64,000 nucleotides of DNA from Akkermansiaceae bacterium (GCA_024233085.1 JACKQC010000002.1:310001-374000); one strand, 5' to 3'. Positions 45,156 through 54,891 are shown, counted from the stretch's first letter. Numbers and translations: made by a program. The notes: generated by a model from the sequence alone, not told the origin.

Positions 45156-45959
45156 TCAATCGTTTCCGGCGGAATCGCGGCGGGCGGAGGCGCGGTAGTT
45201 GGCCCGCTTGTACTGGGCGGCCAGCAGGGCCATGATGTGGGTCATGGCCGCCTCCAGCTCCGCGATGAGCCGCTGCACCTTGCCGCGGAAGATGGAATAG
45301 AAAATCAGCGAGGGAATCCCGATCACCAGGCCGGCGGCGGTGGTGATGAGGGCCTTCGACACCCCGCCGCCCAGTTCGGTCTGCTGCACGCCGGGGCCGA
45401 TCTCGTTGAAGGCCTCGATCATCCCGATGACCGTGCCAAGCAGCCCGATCATGGGGGCGATGCGCCCGATGTCGTTGAGGTAGCTGATGCGGTTGTTCAG
45501 CATGCTGGCCTGGCGGGTTCCCTCCGCCTCGGTCACCTCGCGGACTTCGTCGAAGCTGGCGGTCGGGTTCTTGGTCGCGAAATCGAGGGTCTTGTAGACG
45601 ATGCGGGCGATGCACTCGTTCTCGCGGTTGCAGACGGCGATCAGACCGAGGTAATCCTGCTTCCGGATCAGGGCGTCGGCCGCGTTCATGAACTTGTTGC
45701 TCACCACCGTCCCTTGCCGAATGGTGAGAATGTAGAAAATGATCAGCAGCACCGCGAGGAAGGAGAGCACCGCGAGCGGCGTCATGACGAAAAGCCCGCC
45801 CTTCATGAGAATGTCGAGGAAGGTCTCCTGCGACGCGGCGGCGGCGGCGCTTCCCCCGGGCCCGGACGCGGCGGCGCCACCGGCGGGCGCGGCCTGCTGG
45901 GCCACCACGGGGAGAATCGTGGGAAACGTCAGAAAAACGGAGGCGAGGACTTTTTTCAT
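45156..45959 (-). CDS. exbB: ExbB/TolQ/MotA-family proton channel protein
   Basis: 267 residues from ATG 45959, chosen because it begins a signal sequence (KKVLASVFLTFPTILPVVAQ); the frame is open further upstream. After an Ala/Gly-rich linker come three membrane helices: GLFVMTPLAVLSFLAVLLII, the conserved IAPMIGLLGTVIGMIEAF, and ALITTAAGLVIGIPSLIFYS, the latter two holding the family residues of the MotA/TolQ/ExbB channel. Cleavable signals in front of the first helix are common in this group of bacteria. It heads a minus-strand operon with exbD and the TPR protein. Confidence 0.92.
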   Translation of the reverse strand: MKKVLASVFLTFPTILPVVAQQAAPAGGAAASGPGGSAAAAASQETFLDILMKGGLFVMTPLAVLSFLAVLLIIFYILTIRQGTVVSNKFMNAADALIRKQDYLGLIAVCNRENECIARIVYKTLDFATKNPTASFDEVREVTEAEGTRQASMLNNRISYLNDIGRIAPMIGLLGTVIGMIEAFNEIGPGVQQTELGGGVSKALITTAAGLVIGIPSLIFYSIFRGKVQRLIAELEAAMTHIMALLAAQYKRANYRASARRDSAGND

Positions 45960-46228
45960 CGCGGACAGTTGAACGGGCATCGCGGAATGGGGAATTCGTT
46001 CGGGAAAGAAACGATATTTCGAACCCGCCCTTCCGCGACTGACGACGAAGGTTTTTGCGCGCGTGGCGGTCGTGCCCGTTTTCGGCGCGCCCGTCTGTCG
46101 GAAAACCGTTCGTGTCACCCGCTTGCGGCGAATGCCGAAAAAATCAACGAAAGTTTACCAGTTCCCCGGTTGGTTGCAAATGATCGGTGTCGCCGATCGC
46201 GAAAGCGGGCATGAGGGCGGGTTGATGA

Positions 46229-46258
46229 TTGACCTTTCGGGGCGTCTCGGGTTATCAT
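46229..46258 (+). promoter_or_regulatory. Candidate sigma-70-type promoter for the M6-like zincin gene
   Basis: TTGACC (46229-46234) and TATCAT (46253-46258) are separated by 18 bp, 140 bp before the ATG at 46399. The rest of the 439-bp gap 45960-46398 shows no gene or repeat I can support; it must also hold the divergent exbB promoter. Confidence 0.4.
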
Positions 46259-46398
46259 TTCCGTCCGTTTGAGTTTCCGGCCCCGGTACGAAAGGTTTTT
46301 CCGCCGGCTGGGTTCGGGAAAATCCGCCTCTTTCCCCTTGGTTTCGCGGATCCCGCCGTCGCGAGGCTTTTTCTCTCCGCTCCCGACCGCTGAAGACC

Positions 46399-49300
46399 AT
46401 GTCCGTTCCTCCTTTTTCAAGGCTCCCGCGGCGTTGGCGGGCCGTCGTTTTACCGCTGTCGACGCTCGCGGTGCTGGTCGTGATTCTGACGATCCGGCGC
46501 GAAACGCCTCCCTCGTCGCCGCCCACTTCCGGAGGATCGGCCTCGCCGACGGCGGCCGTGAAACCGAAACCCACCCGCCAAGCCACGGCCATCGCGGTGC
46601 CATCCGCCATCGCGGACGCCGCGTCCGAAGGCGGGCGCCCCGACTCCCGGTCGGAAGCCGTTTCCCGGGCGCCTCGCTCGCCGGGCTGGCAGCGTCCCGA
46701 ATTCGGGAGCGACTGGGGCGCCGAACGCCATCCGGCTCTCCGCGCCTTCAGCGCCTGGGTCGAGCGCCGGCGCGAAAACGGCGTCTGGTCCGGGCTGGCG
46801 GAGGGCGCCCGGCTGGCCGAGGCGCGTCGCGCCGCGTTGGCGGACATGCTGTTGAACGATCCCGAAACAGCCGTGCGATCCGCGGTGCCGCTGGCGATCC
46901 GGGGCGAACTGCCGCCTCCGGTCTCCGGGCTGATCGAGGATTTCGTGGAAGGCACCGGCGATTTTCAGGTCGGGCGCGTGTGTTTCGGCGAAACCCCGTT
47001 GCCCACCGCGCCGGATGGGCACCTTAGAAATTTCACGCTCGGCGACGCCACTTACCGAACCGGAGTTTACGGCGAAAGGCTGGCCACGGTGTCCACCGAC
47101 CGGCTTCCCGCCCACGGCATTGCGATCGGCGGTCGCCTGGCGATCGAGGAAAACGCCGTGCGCCCGGTTTCACCGCCAAACGCCGGACCGGTGACGGTGG
47201 TTTTTGGCGGGACGGAACTGACGCTCGCCGATGCCGGCGCCGCCGCGCGCCTCGCCGATCGCCAGCTGGCCCTCGAAACCACGCCCGGCGCCAATGTCGA
47301 CGCCCTTTCCGCGCCCGCCGCCGCCTCGCCGAAACGGCTCGCCCTGAACAGCAATTTCACGCTGGGGACGAAGGATCTGCTCGTCATCCGGGTCGATTTC
47401 AGCGACCGGCCCGGCACCCCGGTCGATACCCTGAGCGGCGACACCATCACGCCCACATGGGCGGCCAACGCGGTGAACGGCGAGCTGAGCGACTTTTTCA
47501 CCGAGTTTTCCTATGGAAAATTCGACGTCGCCACCACCGCCGCCGACGTCACCCCCGTTTACCGGCTGCCGAGAAGCGCCGCCAGCTACAACAACGGCGA
47601 CGACTGGGACGCGCTCGCCACGCACGCCAAAAACGCCGCCGCCAACGGCGGCTACAGTCTGGCGAGCTATCATCACTACGTAATCGTCTTCAAGGAAGTG
47701 CCCGCCGTCAGTTTTGCCGGCATCGCGACCCTCGGCTCGCGGGACTACGTCATCATCAACGGCTACTTCGACTCCGCCACGGTCGCGCACGAGATCGGGC
47801 ACAATCTCGGCCTCGAGCACGCGAATCTCTGGTCTCCCAACAGCTCCGCCAATCCGGTCGGCGCCGGGCATTCCGAGGAATACGGCGACGCCTTCGACGT
47901 CATGGGTTCCGACAACTGGCTCTACGACATCCCCGAGGATACCCTGCATCCGAATCCCTGGTTTCTCGAGATGCTCGGCTGGCTCGAACCCCAAAGCATC
48001 CAGCAGATCGGCGCGAACGACTCCGGCACCTACCGGGTTTACCGGTTCGACACCGCCGCGGCCAATCCCGCCAACACCCTCGCCCTGCGCGTCTTCCGAA
48101 AATCCGGACAATACTACTGGATCGGGCTTCGCGACGATCTCGACGGCCATTTTTCCGACGCCGCCGACATGGCGGAAGGCGCCTACATCGTGGCCGAGGG
48201 TTTCAATGCCTACGACAACTCGAATCTTGTCGATCTCGGCGGAAATCCGGCCGATTTCGACATCGCCGACGCCTCGCTCAACGTCGGCGAGACCTTCGTC
48301 GATCCCGCGGGCGGCCTGGCGATCGAGGTGCTGCAGAAAGGCGGCTCCGGCGCCGCGACCTACCTCGATCTGCTGATCTCCGTGCCCCAGGTGCCGGTGA
48401 TCGACCCCGTCGTTGTGCCCGCCGCCACGGTCAGCGGGGCCTTTTCGCTGGCGCTGACCGCCTCGGAAAATCCCGGCTCCTTCCGCGTCCACGGTCTGCC
48501 CTCGGGGCTCACCTACAATCGCGCGACCGGCGAGATTTCCGGCGTCCCGAACCGCGCCGGCACCTTCACCGTCACCGCCTACGCCTCCAACGGCGTCGGA
48601 CGCTCCGAGCCCCTCCAATTCACGCTCGTCGTCGACCCCCTCGACGTCGATCAGACCGGGAAATTCGCCGCTCTGGTCGATTCCCACGCCGTCCTGAACG
48701 ACGCCTTCGGCGGACGGCTCGATCTGAAAGTCAACGCCATCGGCACCTGCTCCGGCGGCCTGTGGATGGGACGGGAGCGTTTCCGTTTTCGCGGACGGCT
48801 CGACGCCACGCCCGGCGGCGCCGCCACCCTCGAGCGCACGATCAATCGCCGCGGTCGCTCCGCCCTGATCCTGCGCGTCACCATCGACGCCAACGGTCTG
48901 CTCGCCGGCACCGTCGAGGACGCGGAAAACGCCGCCGACATCGTCGCCGCCCAGGGCGAAAAGATCCGCTGGCACGGTCGGCTCAATCCCGCCACGGACT
49001 ACACGGGCGCGTGGAATGCCGCGCTGACGCTGAAAGCCGCGCAACGGGGCGATCCCGACGTGCCCCAGGGCGCCGGTTACCTGCGCCTGACGGTCGGGGC
49101 CAACGGGCTGACGCGCTGGTCGGGCCGCTCCGGCGACGGCGTGCCGTTTTCGGGCGCGAACTGCCTCTTCGACGGGGGCGAACTGCCGTTTTACACCTTG
49201 TTCCGGGGCGGGGCCGGTTCGCTGCGCGAGTTTCTCGCCTTCGACTCCGGCGCCGGCACGGTCGCCGGGATGCCATGGTGGATTCGCGTGGCGAGCACGA

Positions 49301-49806
49301 ATCCGCGGGCGCGCCTCTATCGGGATGGCTTCGGTCCCTTCGCCATCGATTTGCGGGGGGCGAAATTCGCTCCACCCCTGGCCGGAGAGCTGCTGCTCGG
49401 CGCGCCCGGCCAGGCGGACAACGCCACGCTCGCCTTTTCCGGCGGCGACGTGGAAAGCGCCGACCTTTTCGACGATCTTGCCCAGACCCTGGCAATCGAC
49501 GCGCGCCATCGTGGCCGGTTCGCCGACGGCGCGGGGCCGGTGAACCCGGCGCGGGTCACGGTGGCGATCGATCCCCGGAACGGCATGGTCACCGGCCGCT
49601 TTGTGCTGGTGGATCCCAATCCCTTCAATCCCGCGAAAACGCTGCGGCGCACGGCGGTCTTTCGCGGGATCGTGGTGCCGGGCAATCCGGTGGCGGCCGG
49701 ACATTTCCAACTTCCGGGACTCGGCGATCCGCTGGCCGATCCGGTGGAGACGATTCGCAACTCGCCCGTCCTGAGCGGCCTGGTCGAGCTGGCCGAAAAC
49801 CCGTGA
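46399..49806 (+). CDS. Large secreted zincin metalloprotease with an Ig-like putative domain
   Basis: 1135 residues. A single N-terminal hydrophobic segment (AVVLPLSTLAVLVVILTI) serves as signal or anchor. Residues ~320-600 form an M6/M12-like zincin catalytic region with the extended motif HEIGHNLGLEH at 464-474, followed by a Met-turn candidate (FDVMGSDNWLYD). Residues ~680-760 contain a putative Ig domain (LPSGLTYNRATGEISGVPNR, the He_PIG wording). The final ~370 residues are beta-rich with several repeats of a barrel-like unit (NPATDYTGAWNAALTLKAAQ, GYLRLTVGANGLTRWSGRSG). The repeated C-terminal units suggest surface or substrate attachment. Substrate unknown. Preceded by a candidate promoter at 46229. 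Confidence 0.82.
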   Translation: MSVPPFSRLPRRWRAVVLPLSTLAVLVVILTIRRETPPSSPPTSGGSASPTAAVKPKPTRQATAIAVPSAIADAASEGGRPDSRSEAVSRAPRSPGWQRPEFGSDWGAERHPALRAFSAWVERRRENGVWSGLAEGARLAEARRAALADMLLNDPETAVRSAVPLAIRGELPPPVSGLIEDFVEGTGDFQVGRVCFGETPLPTAPDGHLRNFTLGDATYRTGVYGERLATVSTDRLPAHGIAIGGRLAIEENAVRPVSPPNAGPVTVVFGGTELTLADAGAAARLADRQLALETTPGANVDALSAPAAASPKRLALNSNFTLGTKDLLVIRVDFSDRPGTPVDTLSGDTITPTWAANAVNGELSDFFTEFSYGKFDVATTAADVTPVYRLPRSAASYNNGDDWDALATHAKNAAANGGYSLASYHHYVIVFKEVPAVSFAGIATLGSRDYVIINGYFDSATVAHEIGHNLGLEHANLWSPNSSANPVGAGHSEEYGDAFDVMGSDNWLYDIPEDTLHPNPWFLEMLGWLEPQSIQQIGANDSGTYRVYRFDTAAANPANTLALRVFRKSGQYYWIGLRDDLDGHFSDAADMAEGAYIVAEGFNAYDNSNLVDLGGNPADFDIADASLNVGETFVDPAGGLAIEVLQKGGSGAATYLDLLISVPQVPVIDPVVVPAATVSGAFSLALTASENPGSFRVHGLPSGLTYNRATGEISGVPNRAGTFTVTAYASNGVGRSEPLQFTLVVDPLDVDQTGKFAALVDSHAVLNDAFGGRLDLKVNAIGTCSGGLWMGRERFRFRGRLDATPGGAATLERTINRRGRSALILRVTIDANGLLAGTVEDAENAADIVAAQGEKIRWHGRLNPATDYTGAWNAALTLKAAQRGDPDVPQGAGYLRLTVGANGLTRWSGRSGDGVPFSGANCLFDGGELPFYTLFRGGAGSLREFLAFDSGAGTVAGMPWWIRVASTNPRARLYRDGFGPFAIDLRGAKFAPPLAGELLLGAPGQADNATLAFSGGDVESADLFDDLAQTLAIDARHRGRFADGAGPVNPARVTVAIDPRNGMVTGRFVLVDPNPFNPAKTLRRTAVFRGIVVPGNPVAAGHFQLPGLGDPLADPVETIRNSPVLSGLVELAENP

Positions 49807-49822
49807 ATCGGCCCGCCGGACC

Positions 49823-49856
49823 GAACAGGGTTGACTCGCCGACCTAACCCTGTTGG
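49823..49856. repeat. Interspersed palindrome between convergent genes
   Basis: GAACAGGGTTGACTCGCCGA followed by CCTAACCCTGTTGG: the element in reverse orientation to most copies. It lies 16 bp after the zincin stop and 1 bp before the stop of the minus-strand gene. Confidence 0.85.
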
Positions 49857-49857
49857 G

Positions 49858-50331
49858 TCAGCCCTCGCAGATGCGGCGCGAAACTTCGTTCGCCTCGCGC
49901 TCGAGGGCCGCGGATTCGTAGCCGTCGGCGAGACATTCGGCGACGTAGCGCCTCAAAAAGGCCGGCACGCCGCCGAGCCTTTCGTATTGCGCGATGTGGA
50001 CCAGCTCGTGCACCAATATGAAGCGGCTGCGGGACGCGGCTTCGTCGAGGTAGATTCCCCGGCCCAGCGCCATGCCCGCCGGTTGAAACAGCGGAAAACC
50101 CGTCGCGCGCGCGACCAGCCCGAGCAGGCCCGCGCTCGGCACCGGCACGCGGCGCACCACCATCACCCGCACGGCTTCGGGCTCGGTCACCCCGGCGCGC
50201 CGGGCGTCGTCCCGCTCGCGCGCGGCGAGGGGCCGGCCCCGCCGGAGGATGCGCCGTTCCTGCCGACGCACCCACAGGGTGGCCAGGGGCAGCGCCATTT
50301 TGGCGAGCAATGGGTGGAGCGCCTTCCGCAT
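49858..50331 (-). CDS. Small HExxH putative metallopeptidase-like protein
   Basis: 157 residues. The central motif ILVHELVHIAQYERLGG fits an HExxH zinc-binding helix, followed by FLRRYVAECLADGYESAALE, where the second Glu could be a third ligand; the C-terminus EREANEVSRRIC resembles the Glu/Asn helix of the DUF4157-type family. An N-terminal amphipathic region (LLAKMALPLATLWVRRQERR) may associate with the membrane. No signal peptide of standard form. Its function is unknown. The MFS gene upstream is on the same strand with a 12-bp gap, suggesting cotranscription. Confidence 0.7.
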   Translation of the reverse strand: MRKALHPLLAKMALPLATLWVRRQERRILRRGRPLAARERDDARRAGVTEPEAVRVMVVRRVPVPSAGLLGLVARATGFPLFQPAGMALGRGIYLDEAASRSRFILVHELVHIAQYERLGGVPAFLRRYVAECLADGYESAALEREANEVSRRICEG

Positions 50332-50343
50332 CGTATCCGAGGC

Positions 50344-51549
50344 TCAGGACAGGCCTCTGGCGTACAGAAAATGCCAGATCACCAGTCCGAGCAACAGCAG
50401 GGCGTCCGCCACGGCGACCCGGAAACCGCGGTGGAGGTCGCCGGTGCGCTTGGCGACGCCGCCGATCAGCAGCGGAATCAGCGTCCACCCGATCGAAGCG
50501 CCGGCGAAAAGCACGCCAACCGCGCGCCCGGCGAGCGTGCCCGGCACATGGTCGAGCAGCACGGCCATCAGGTTCGGGAAAAACGGCCCCATCAGCAGCC
50601 CGGCGGACAGGATGAGCCCGATGGTCAGGCCGCGCCTCCGCGAGCGGGTCAATCCCAGCATCGCGAGCAGAACCAGCGCGGCCAGCACGATGTGGGTGAC
50701 GCGCGCCTCCTCGATGGAGTGGCCGGTTTTCTTCAGATTGTGGTAGAGCGCCATCAGCAGCCGCGATCCCATGAAACAGAGCCAGAAACCGGACAGGGTC
50801 CACTCGGCGACGCGCTTGGACCGGGCCTCTTCCTCGCCCGCCGGCGCCTGATCCTTCACGAAGGTGGTGGACCACGCGGCGGTGGCCGACTCGAGCGGCG
50901 CCCACAGCATCAGCGTCAGGGTACACAGCCACATGACCGGGTCGCGCAGCAGGCCGCCGAAGCCGCCGGTTTCGCCGCCCGCCGTCTCCGCGTTTCCGGC
51001 GGCGGCGCCGGGCTCCAGATTCACCGCCAGCCCGAAAACCGCCGCGAAAGCCGCCGCGGCCGCGAGGAAACTGACGGCTTTGCCGTAGCCGAATTTTCGC
51101 AGGAGAAAATCCACGCCGACCGGCGTGAGGAAGGCGCCCAGTCCAAAGAAGAAATCGCCCGTGTTCGTCGCCGTCAGCGGGTTCTTGAAGGCGGCGAACA
51201 TCACGGGGTTGGCGACATTGATCATCGCCGCCCAGCCGCCGGAGAGCATCAGCACCGCGATCACCGCCGCCGGGTAGTGCCGGGCGCGGCTCAGGGTGAC
51301 GAGCGACGCCGTGACGAGGATGGAGCCGCCCACCCAGACCGGTTGCCGGCCGAAGGCGTCGGAGAGAAATCCGGCGGCGAGAATGATGGGCCCCACCATG
51401 ATGCCGAAGGACGACACCAGGCCGCCGACCTTGGCCTCGTCCATGCGGAGGCGCTCGGCGAGGGGGAGTTTCAGGGCTCCGAGCACGGCATAGCACATGC
51501 CGGTGATGGGCAGCCCGAGGAAGACGAAGAGTTGGAGCAGGGTCGGCAT
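50344..51549 (-). CDS. MFS-type transporter
   Basis: 401 residues from ATG 51549 (MPTLLQLFVFLGLPITGMCY), better than the upstream ATG at 51594, which adds a polar tail. About twelve hydrophobic segments are visible, among them LVSSFGIMVGPIILAAGFLS, AAVIAVLMLSGGWAAMINVA, AVSFLAAAAAFAAVFGLAVN, VLAALVLLAMLGLTRSRRRG and TIGLILSAGLLMGPFFPNLM. The loop between segments 2 and 3 (DAFGRQPVWVGG) fits the MFS DxxGRxxv signature. A charged cytoplasmic loop (DQAPAGEEEARSKRVAE) separates the halves. Substrate cannot be read from sequence. Confidence 0.85.
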   Translation of the reverse strand: MPTLLQLFVFLGLPITGMCYAVLGALKLPLAERLRMDEAKVGGLVSSFGIMVGPIILAAGFLSDAFGRQPVWVGGSILVTASLVTLSRARHYPAAVIAVLMLSGGWAAMINVANPVMFAAFKNPLTATNTGDFFFGLGAFLTPVGVDFLLRKFGYGKAVSFLAAAAAFAAVFGLAVNLEPGAAAGNAETAGGETGGFGGLLRDPVMWLCTLTLMLWAPLESATAAWSTTFVKDQAPAGEEEARSKRVAEWTLSGFWLCFMGSRLLMALYHNLKKTGHSIEEARVTHIVLAALVLLAMLGLTRSRRRGLTIGLILSAGLLMGPFFPNLMAVLLDHVPGTLAGRAVGVLFAGASIGWTLIPLLIGGVAKRTGDLHRGFRVAVADALLLLGLVIWHFLYARGLS

Positions 51550-51610
51550 CGTGACCGACGAGACTAGCGGACCCTCTCCCGGTGACCAGCCCAAAATGCG
51601 GCGCCGATCC

Positions 51611-52783
51611 TCACCCCGCCACCCGCACGGCGCGCTTCTTGTTCAGCTTCAGCACCTGGCCGGCGGCCCAGGCGGGCTCGGCTTTCGGGTCGGTGAGCTT
51701 TTCGCCGTCGAGCTGGATGCTGCCCTGGGCGATGAGGCGCTTCACGTCGCCGCCACTCTTGGGCTCGCCGATCAATTCAAAGGCGGCGGCCACGACGCCC
51801 TGGACGTCGCGCCGGTCGCCGAGGGCGAACTCGGGGAGGTCGGCGGCGTCGAGGTCGCGCTTGCTGAAGAGGGCCTCCCAGTTTTCCCGGGCCGCGACGG
51901 CGGCTTCGGGCGTGTGGTAGCGGGCCGCGATCCGCTCGGCGAGCGCCTTTTTCGCCTCCATGGGGTGGCCGGCCGGGTCGAGTTCCTCGCCGAGCAGGAG
52001 CAGGTAATAGCGCGCCATGAGGTCGTCGGAGATGCTCATCAGCTTTCCGAACATCTCGGTCGGCGCTTCGGTGACGCCGACGTAGTTGCCGAGGCTCTTG
52101 CTCATCTTCTGGACGCCGTCGAGGCCCTCGAGGAGGGGCATGGTCATGACGACCTGCGGTTCCTGGCCCTCGGCCTTTTGCAGGTCGCGGCCGACGAGGA
52201 TGTTGAACAACTGGTCGGTGCCGCCCAGCTCGACGTCGCTGCGCACCACGACGGAGTCCCAGCCCTGCACGATGGGATACTGGATCTCGTGGAGGCGCAC
52301 TTCCTGTTCGGAGGCGAGGCGGTTCTTGAAATCCTCGCGCTGGAGCATCTGTTGCATCGTGACGCGGGCATTCAGCCGGATCACGTCGGCGAAGGTCATG
52401 GCGTGGAACCATTCGCCGTTGAAGACGATCTCCGTCTTGTCCCGGTCGAGGATGTGGAAAGCCTGGTCGGTGTAGGTCTTCGCGTTGGCGAGGACGTCGT
52501 CGCGGGTGAGCTGGGGACGGGTCTTCGACCGGCCGCTGGGGTCGCCGATCTGGGCGGTGAAGTCGCCGATGATGAGAACGGCCTGGTGGCCGAGTTCCTG
52601 GAACTGGCGCAGTTTTTCCAGCGCGACGCTGTGGCCGAGGTGCAGGTCGGGCGAGGTCGGGTCGACACCGAGCTTGGCCCGCAGCGGCTTGCCACGCTCG
52701 AGCTTGGCGAGCAGCTCCTTTTCGCTGATCACCTGCGCGGTGCCGCGCATCAGGAGCGCGAGTTGGTCCTTCGGAGACATCAT
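51611..52783 (-). CDS. tyrS: Tyrosyl-tRNA synthetase
   Basis: 390 residues from ATG 52783 (MMSPKDQLALLMRGTAQVIS). Class I signature HLGH in LHLGHSVALEKLRQF and KMSKS in VQKMSKSLGNYV are both present, with GDFTAQIGDPSGRSKTRP after the first and GGTDQLFNILVGRDLQ in the tyrosine pocket region. A C-terminal S4-type RNA-binding domain is visible (DVKRLIAQGSIQLDGEKLTD). It charges tRNA-Tyr in the cytoplasm. Length and domain order are standard for the TyrZ-type subgroup. The 5' end borders the AT-rich island (52790 onward), so its upstream region may have been replaced. Confidence 0.96.
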   Translation of the reverse strand: MMSPKDQLALLMRGTAQVISEKELLAKLERGKPLRAKLGVDPTSPDLHLGHSVALEKLRQFQELGHQAVLIIGDFTAQIGDPSGRSKTRPQLTRDDVLANAKTYTDQAFHILDRDKTEIVFNGEWFHAMTFADVIRLNARVTMQQMLQREDFKNRLASEQEVRLHEIQYPIVQGWDSVVVRSDVELGGTDQLFNILVGRDLQKAEGQEPQVVMTMPLLEGLDGVQKMSKSLGNYVGVTEAPTEMFGKLMSISDDLMARYYLLLLGEELDPAGHPMEAKKALAERIAARYHTPEAAVAARENWEALFSKRDLDAADLPEFALGDRRDVQGVVAAAFELIGEPKSGGDVKRLIAQGSIQLDGEKLTDPKAEPAWAAGQVLKLNKKRAVRVAG

Positions 52784-53052
52784 AAAAATTTGTACAGAAA
52801 TTAGGTAAAGCCTGCCCACATGCGATCAACAATGGTGTAGGAATTCAACACCAAACTTGCAAGAAACCCAAAATTTTGGCGACGCAACGCAACCCATAGT
52901 TTCCATGCTAAATAGCCTTCCAAAAATTACAAGAATTTCCACACGCTCTTAGTTTGAATAAAAATGCACCTTTGTAGCCGATATTTCTGTGCGATTAACT
53001 GTACAATGTTCGAAAAATTAGAAATAATCCATCGACTAGAATCAATTTAGAA

Positions 53053-54891
53053 TTGACAAACGTGAGCGAAGAACATCAAGATCAAAAGTTCTTTCAGAAC
53101 CTACAAGAAATGAGCGATAAGCCCGAATCAAACCGGAGTGGCGTCAGCCTGCTATCAAATAAAATAGCTGAATACTATTATTTATGGAAAGGCGTCGCAT
53201 TCATCGTGACAATTATTGGAGTCGGTTTTTATTGGCTAATAAGAGAAAAAGAAGAAAGCCCGATTCACATTTCTTTAGTCGCAACCTTGATTGCAACTCC
53301 AATTGTTATTATAGCCGCACTTGCAACAGGCGTTTACCTAATAAAGGAGAGGTTGCCAAATACGAAACAAATGCGTTCTATGGGCGCGTATTTTTGTTCG
53401 ATGCTTGATACGGCATATGCGACAAAAGACCTTTCGGCGTTAATTATCTTCCAATTTATCCTCCGCACAACATTTAACGCTTTTGTAATTGCAGTGCTGT
53501 TGATAACAATTGATGACAAACAATTGGTAGAGCCGCAATTAGAAAAATGGAAAACCATGTGTTATACGCGATTTATTCTTGTCGAAACATATTTTCTAGT
53601 AGCTGTATTTACAGTGATTGTAGGATTAAGAAGCTCATTTATCACAACTTCCGAAAAAGGAAAAAATCAAATTCGCAACACGATTTTACTTCCGTCAATT
53701 TTAGATTGTGTGTTTATTTGCATGATTTCTTCTACTGATTTTTCGCTTCGCGACGACTTTCATCTGGCATACATAATTCCTATGGCTAGCTCTTGGATTC
53801 TCGGAAAACGTGGCAGGGCTAAGGAAATCGTTCTTACAATCATTGTTTGCCTCATCGCTCGATTCGTGTTTGTTGCATTTTTTGCCTATAACGCTGGAAT
53901 TTCTGAAACTCTTTTTCCGATTTCAGAGAAATTTCCATTTCTTCCGTCAATTTCTCAATATCTTTTGCCCCCAGTTGTATTTTGGATGGCGTTGGCCGGA
54001 CCCTTTGCCGCGCTCAGATATTTTCACGAAAAAGCAACAGATTCTAAAGATGAGTTGATTAAGGAAAAAGAAATTTTGGATATCGTTACACGGCATATCG
54101 ACTATCCGGTTTTCATGAAAGATCGAAATAGAGTTTTTCTGTACGCAAACGAACCTTTGGCGAAACGATTGAAATTGACTCCCGGAGAAATTGTTGGGAA
54201 AACGGACGCTCAGCTGGGTATTGATTGTAATGCTTATCTTCAAAGTGATTTGGCGGCCCTTCATCCACCAAAAGACAACCCGAAATTCGTGTCCCGAACA
54301 ATCGAACCAAATTTCGACCGCAATGACGAAAGCAATCCGAAGATACTCACGATAAAAACTCCGGTGAAGACAGAGAGCGGTGATGTGTCGGGGCTTGTTG
54401 GAATGTGTGAACCAGGTATGCCGCGAGTGGTTATGGAGACTGCAGGGCGTCTATTCGATCAAATGCCCTATTACTCCTCGCTTAAAGATGTTGACGGATA
54501 TATTCAATGGGCAAATGAGGCATTTTGTAAGAAAGACGTTAATATTGAAAGAAATGCTCTTTTGGAGATGAATAAAGGCAGAGGCGCGAGAGACCGTGAT
54601 CTTTACAGCCCGGAATTCGCGGAAAGATTTCGAAGAGACGATTATTTGGTGATGCAAAATGCAAAGAACGCAATAATGGAAAATGTTGAACTGCCGAGTG
54701 ATCATCAAATTGACCCGGTCTTTGCGGGAACTATTAGGCGTGAGGAATCTCATTATTTTAAGGCCCAACAACGAGAAGCTTCGGTTCATGTCACGAAGGT
54801 TCCCTGGTTAAGTGAATCGAAGGATGATGTATTAGGCGTTCTTGTTTATTTTCATGAGCTTGATGAGAAAAGCTCCTTTAAAGGTAGCTAG
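53053..54891 (+). CDS. AT-rich gene for a multi-spanning membrane protein with two PAS-like domains
   Basis: 612 residues from TTG 53053; a GTG three codons later could also serve. Around eight transmembrane helices cover residues ~45-325 (for example LWKGVAFIVTIIGVGFYWLI, SLVATLIATPIVIIAALATG, IIFQFILRTTFNAFVIAVLL, EIVLTIIVCLIARFVFVAFF). A first PAS-like domain follows (~345-450: VTRHIDYPVFMKDRNRVFLY, LTPGEIVGKTDAQL) and a second, less typical one (~455-600: RLFDQMPYYSSLKDVDGYIQ). No kinase, GGDEF, EAL or DNA-binding output domain is attached. Composition is far more AT-rich than the surroundings, so it is probably acquired. It ends 4 bp inside the opposing phosphoesterase gene. Likely a sensory membrane protein; ligand and partner unknown. 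Confidence 0.75.
   Translation: MTNVSEEHQDQKFFQNLQEMSDKPESNRSGVSLLSNKIAEYYYLWKGVAFIVTIIGVGFYWLIREKEESPIHISLVATLIATPIVIIAALATGVYLIKERLPNTKQMRSMGAYFCSMLDTAYATKDLSALIIFQFILRTTFNAFVIAVLLITIDDKQLVEPQLEKWKTMCYTRFILVETYFLVAVFTVIVGLRSSFITTSEKGKNQIRNTILLPSILDCVFICMISSTDFSLRDDFHLAYIIPMASSWILGKRGRAKEIVLTIIVCLIARFVFVAFFAYNAGISETLFPISEKFPFLPSISQYLLPPVVFWMALAGPFAALRYFHEKATDSKDELIKEKEILDIVTRHIDYPVFMKDRNRVFLYANEPLAKRLKLTPGEIVGKTDAQLGIDCNAYLQSDLAALHPPKDNPKFVSRTIEPNFDRNDESNPKILTIKTPVKTESGDVSGLVGMCEPGMPRVVMETAGRLFDQMPYYSSLKDVDGYIQWANEAFCKKDVNIERNALLEMNKGRGARDRDLYSPEFAERFRRDDYLVMQNAKNAIMENVELPSDHQIDPVFAGTIRREESHYFKAQQREASVHVTKVPWLSESKDDVLGVLVYFHELDEKSSFKGS

Noticed and set aside
46399..49806. The antisense 846-residue frame (47170-49710)
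   Set aside because: The plus strand carries a signal segment, HEIGHNLGLEH and Ig-like repeats; the antisense frame is low-information Gly/Val/Asp/Arg sequence.
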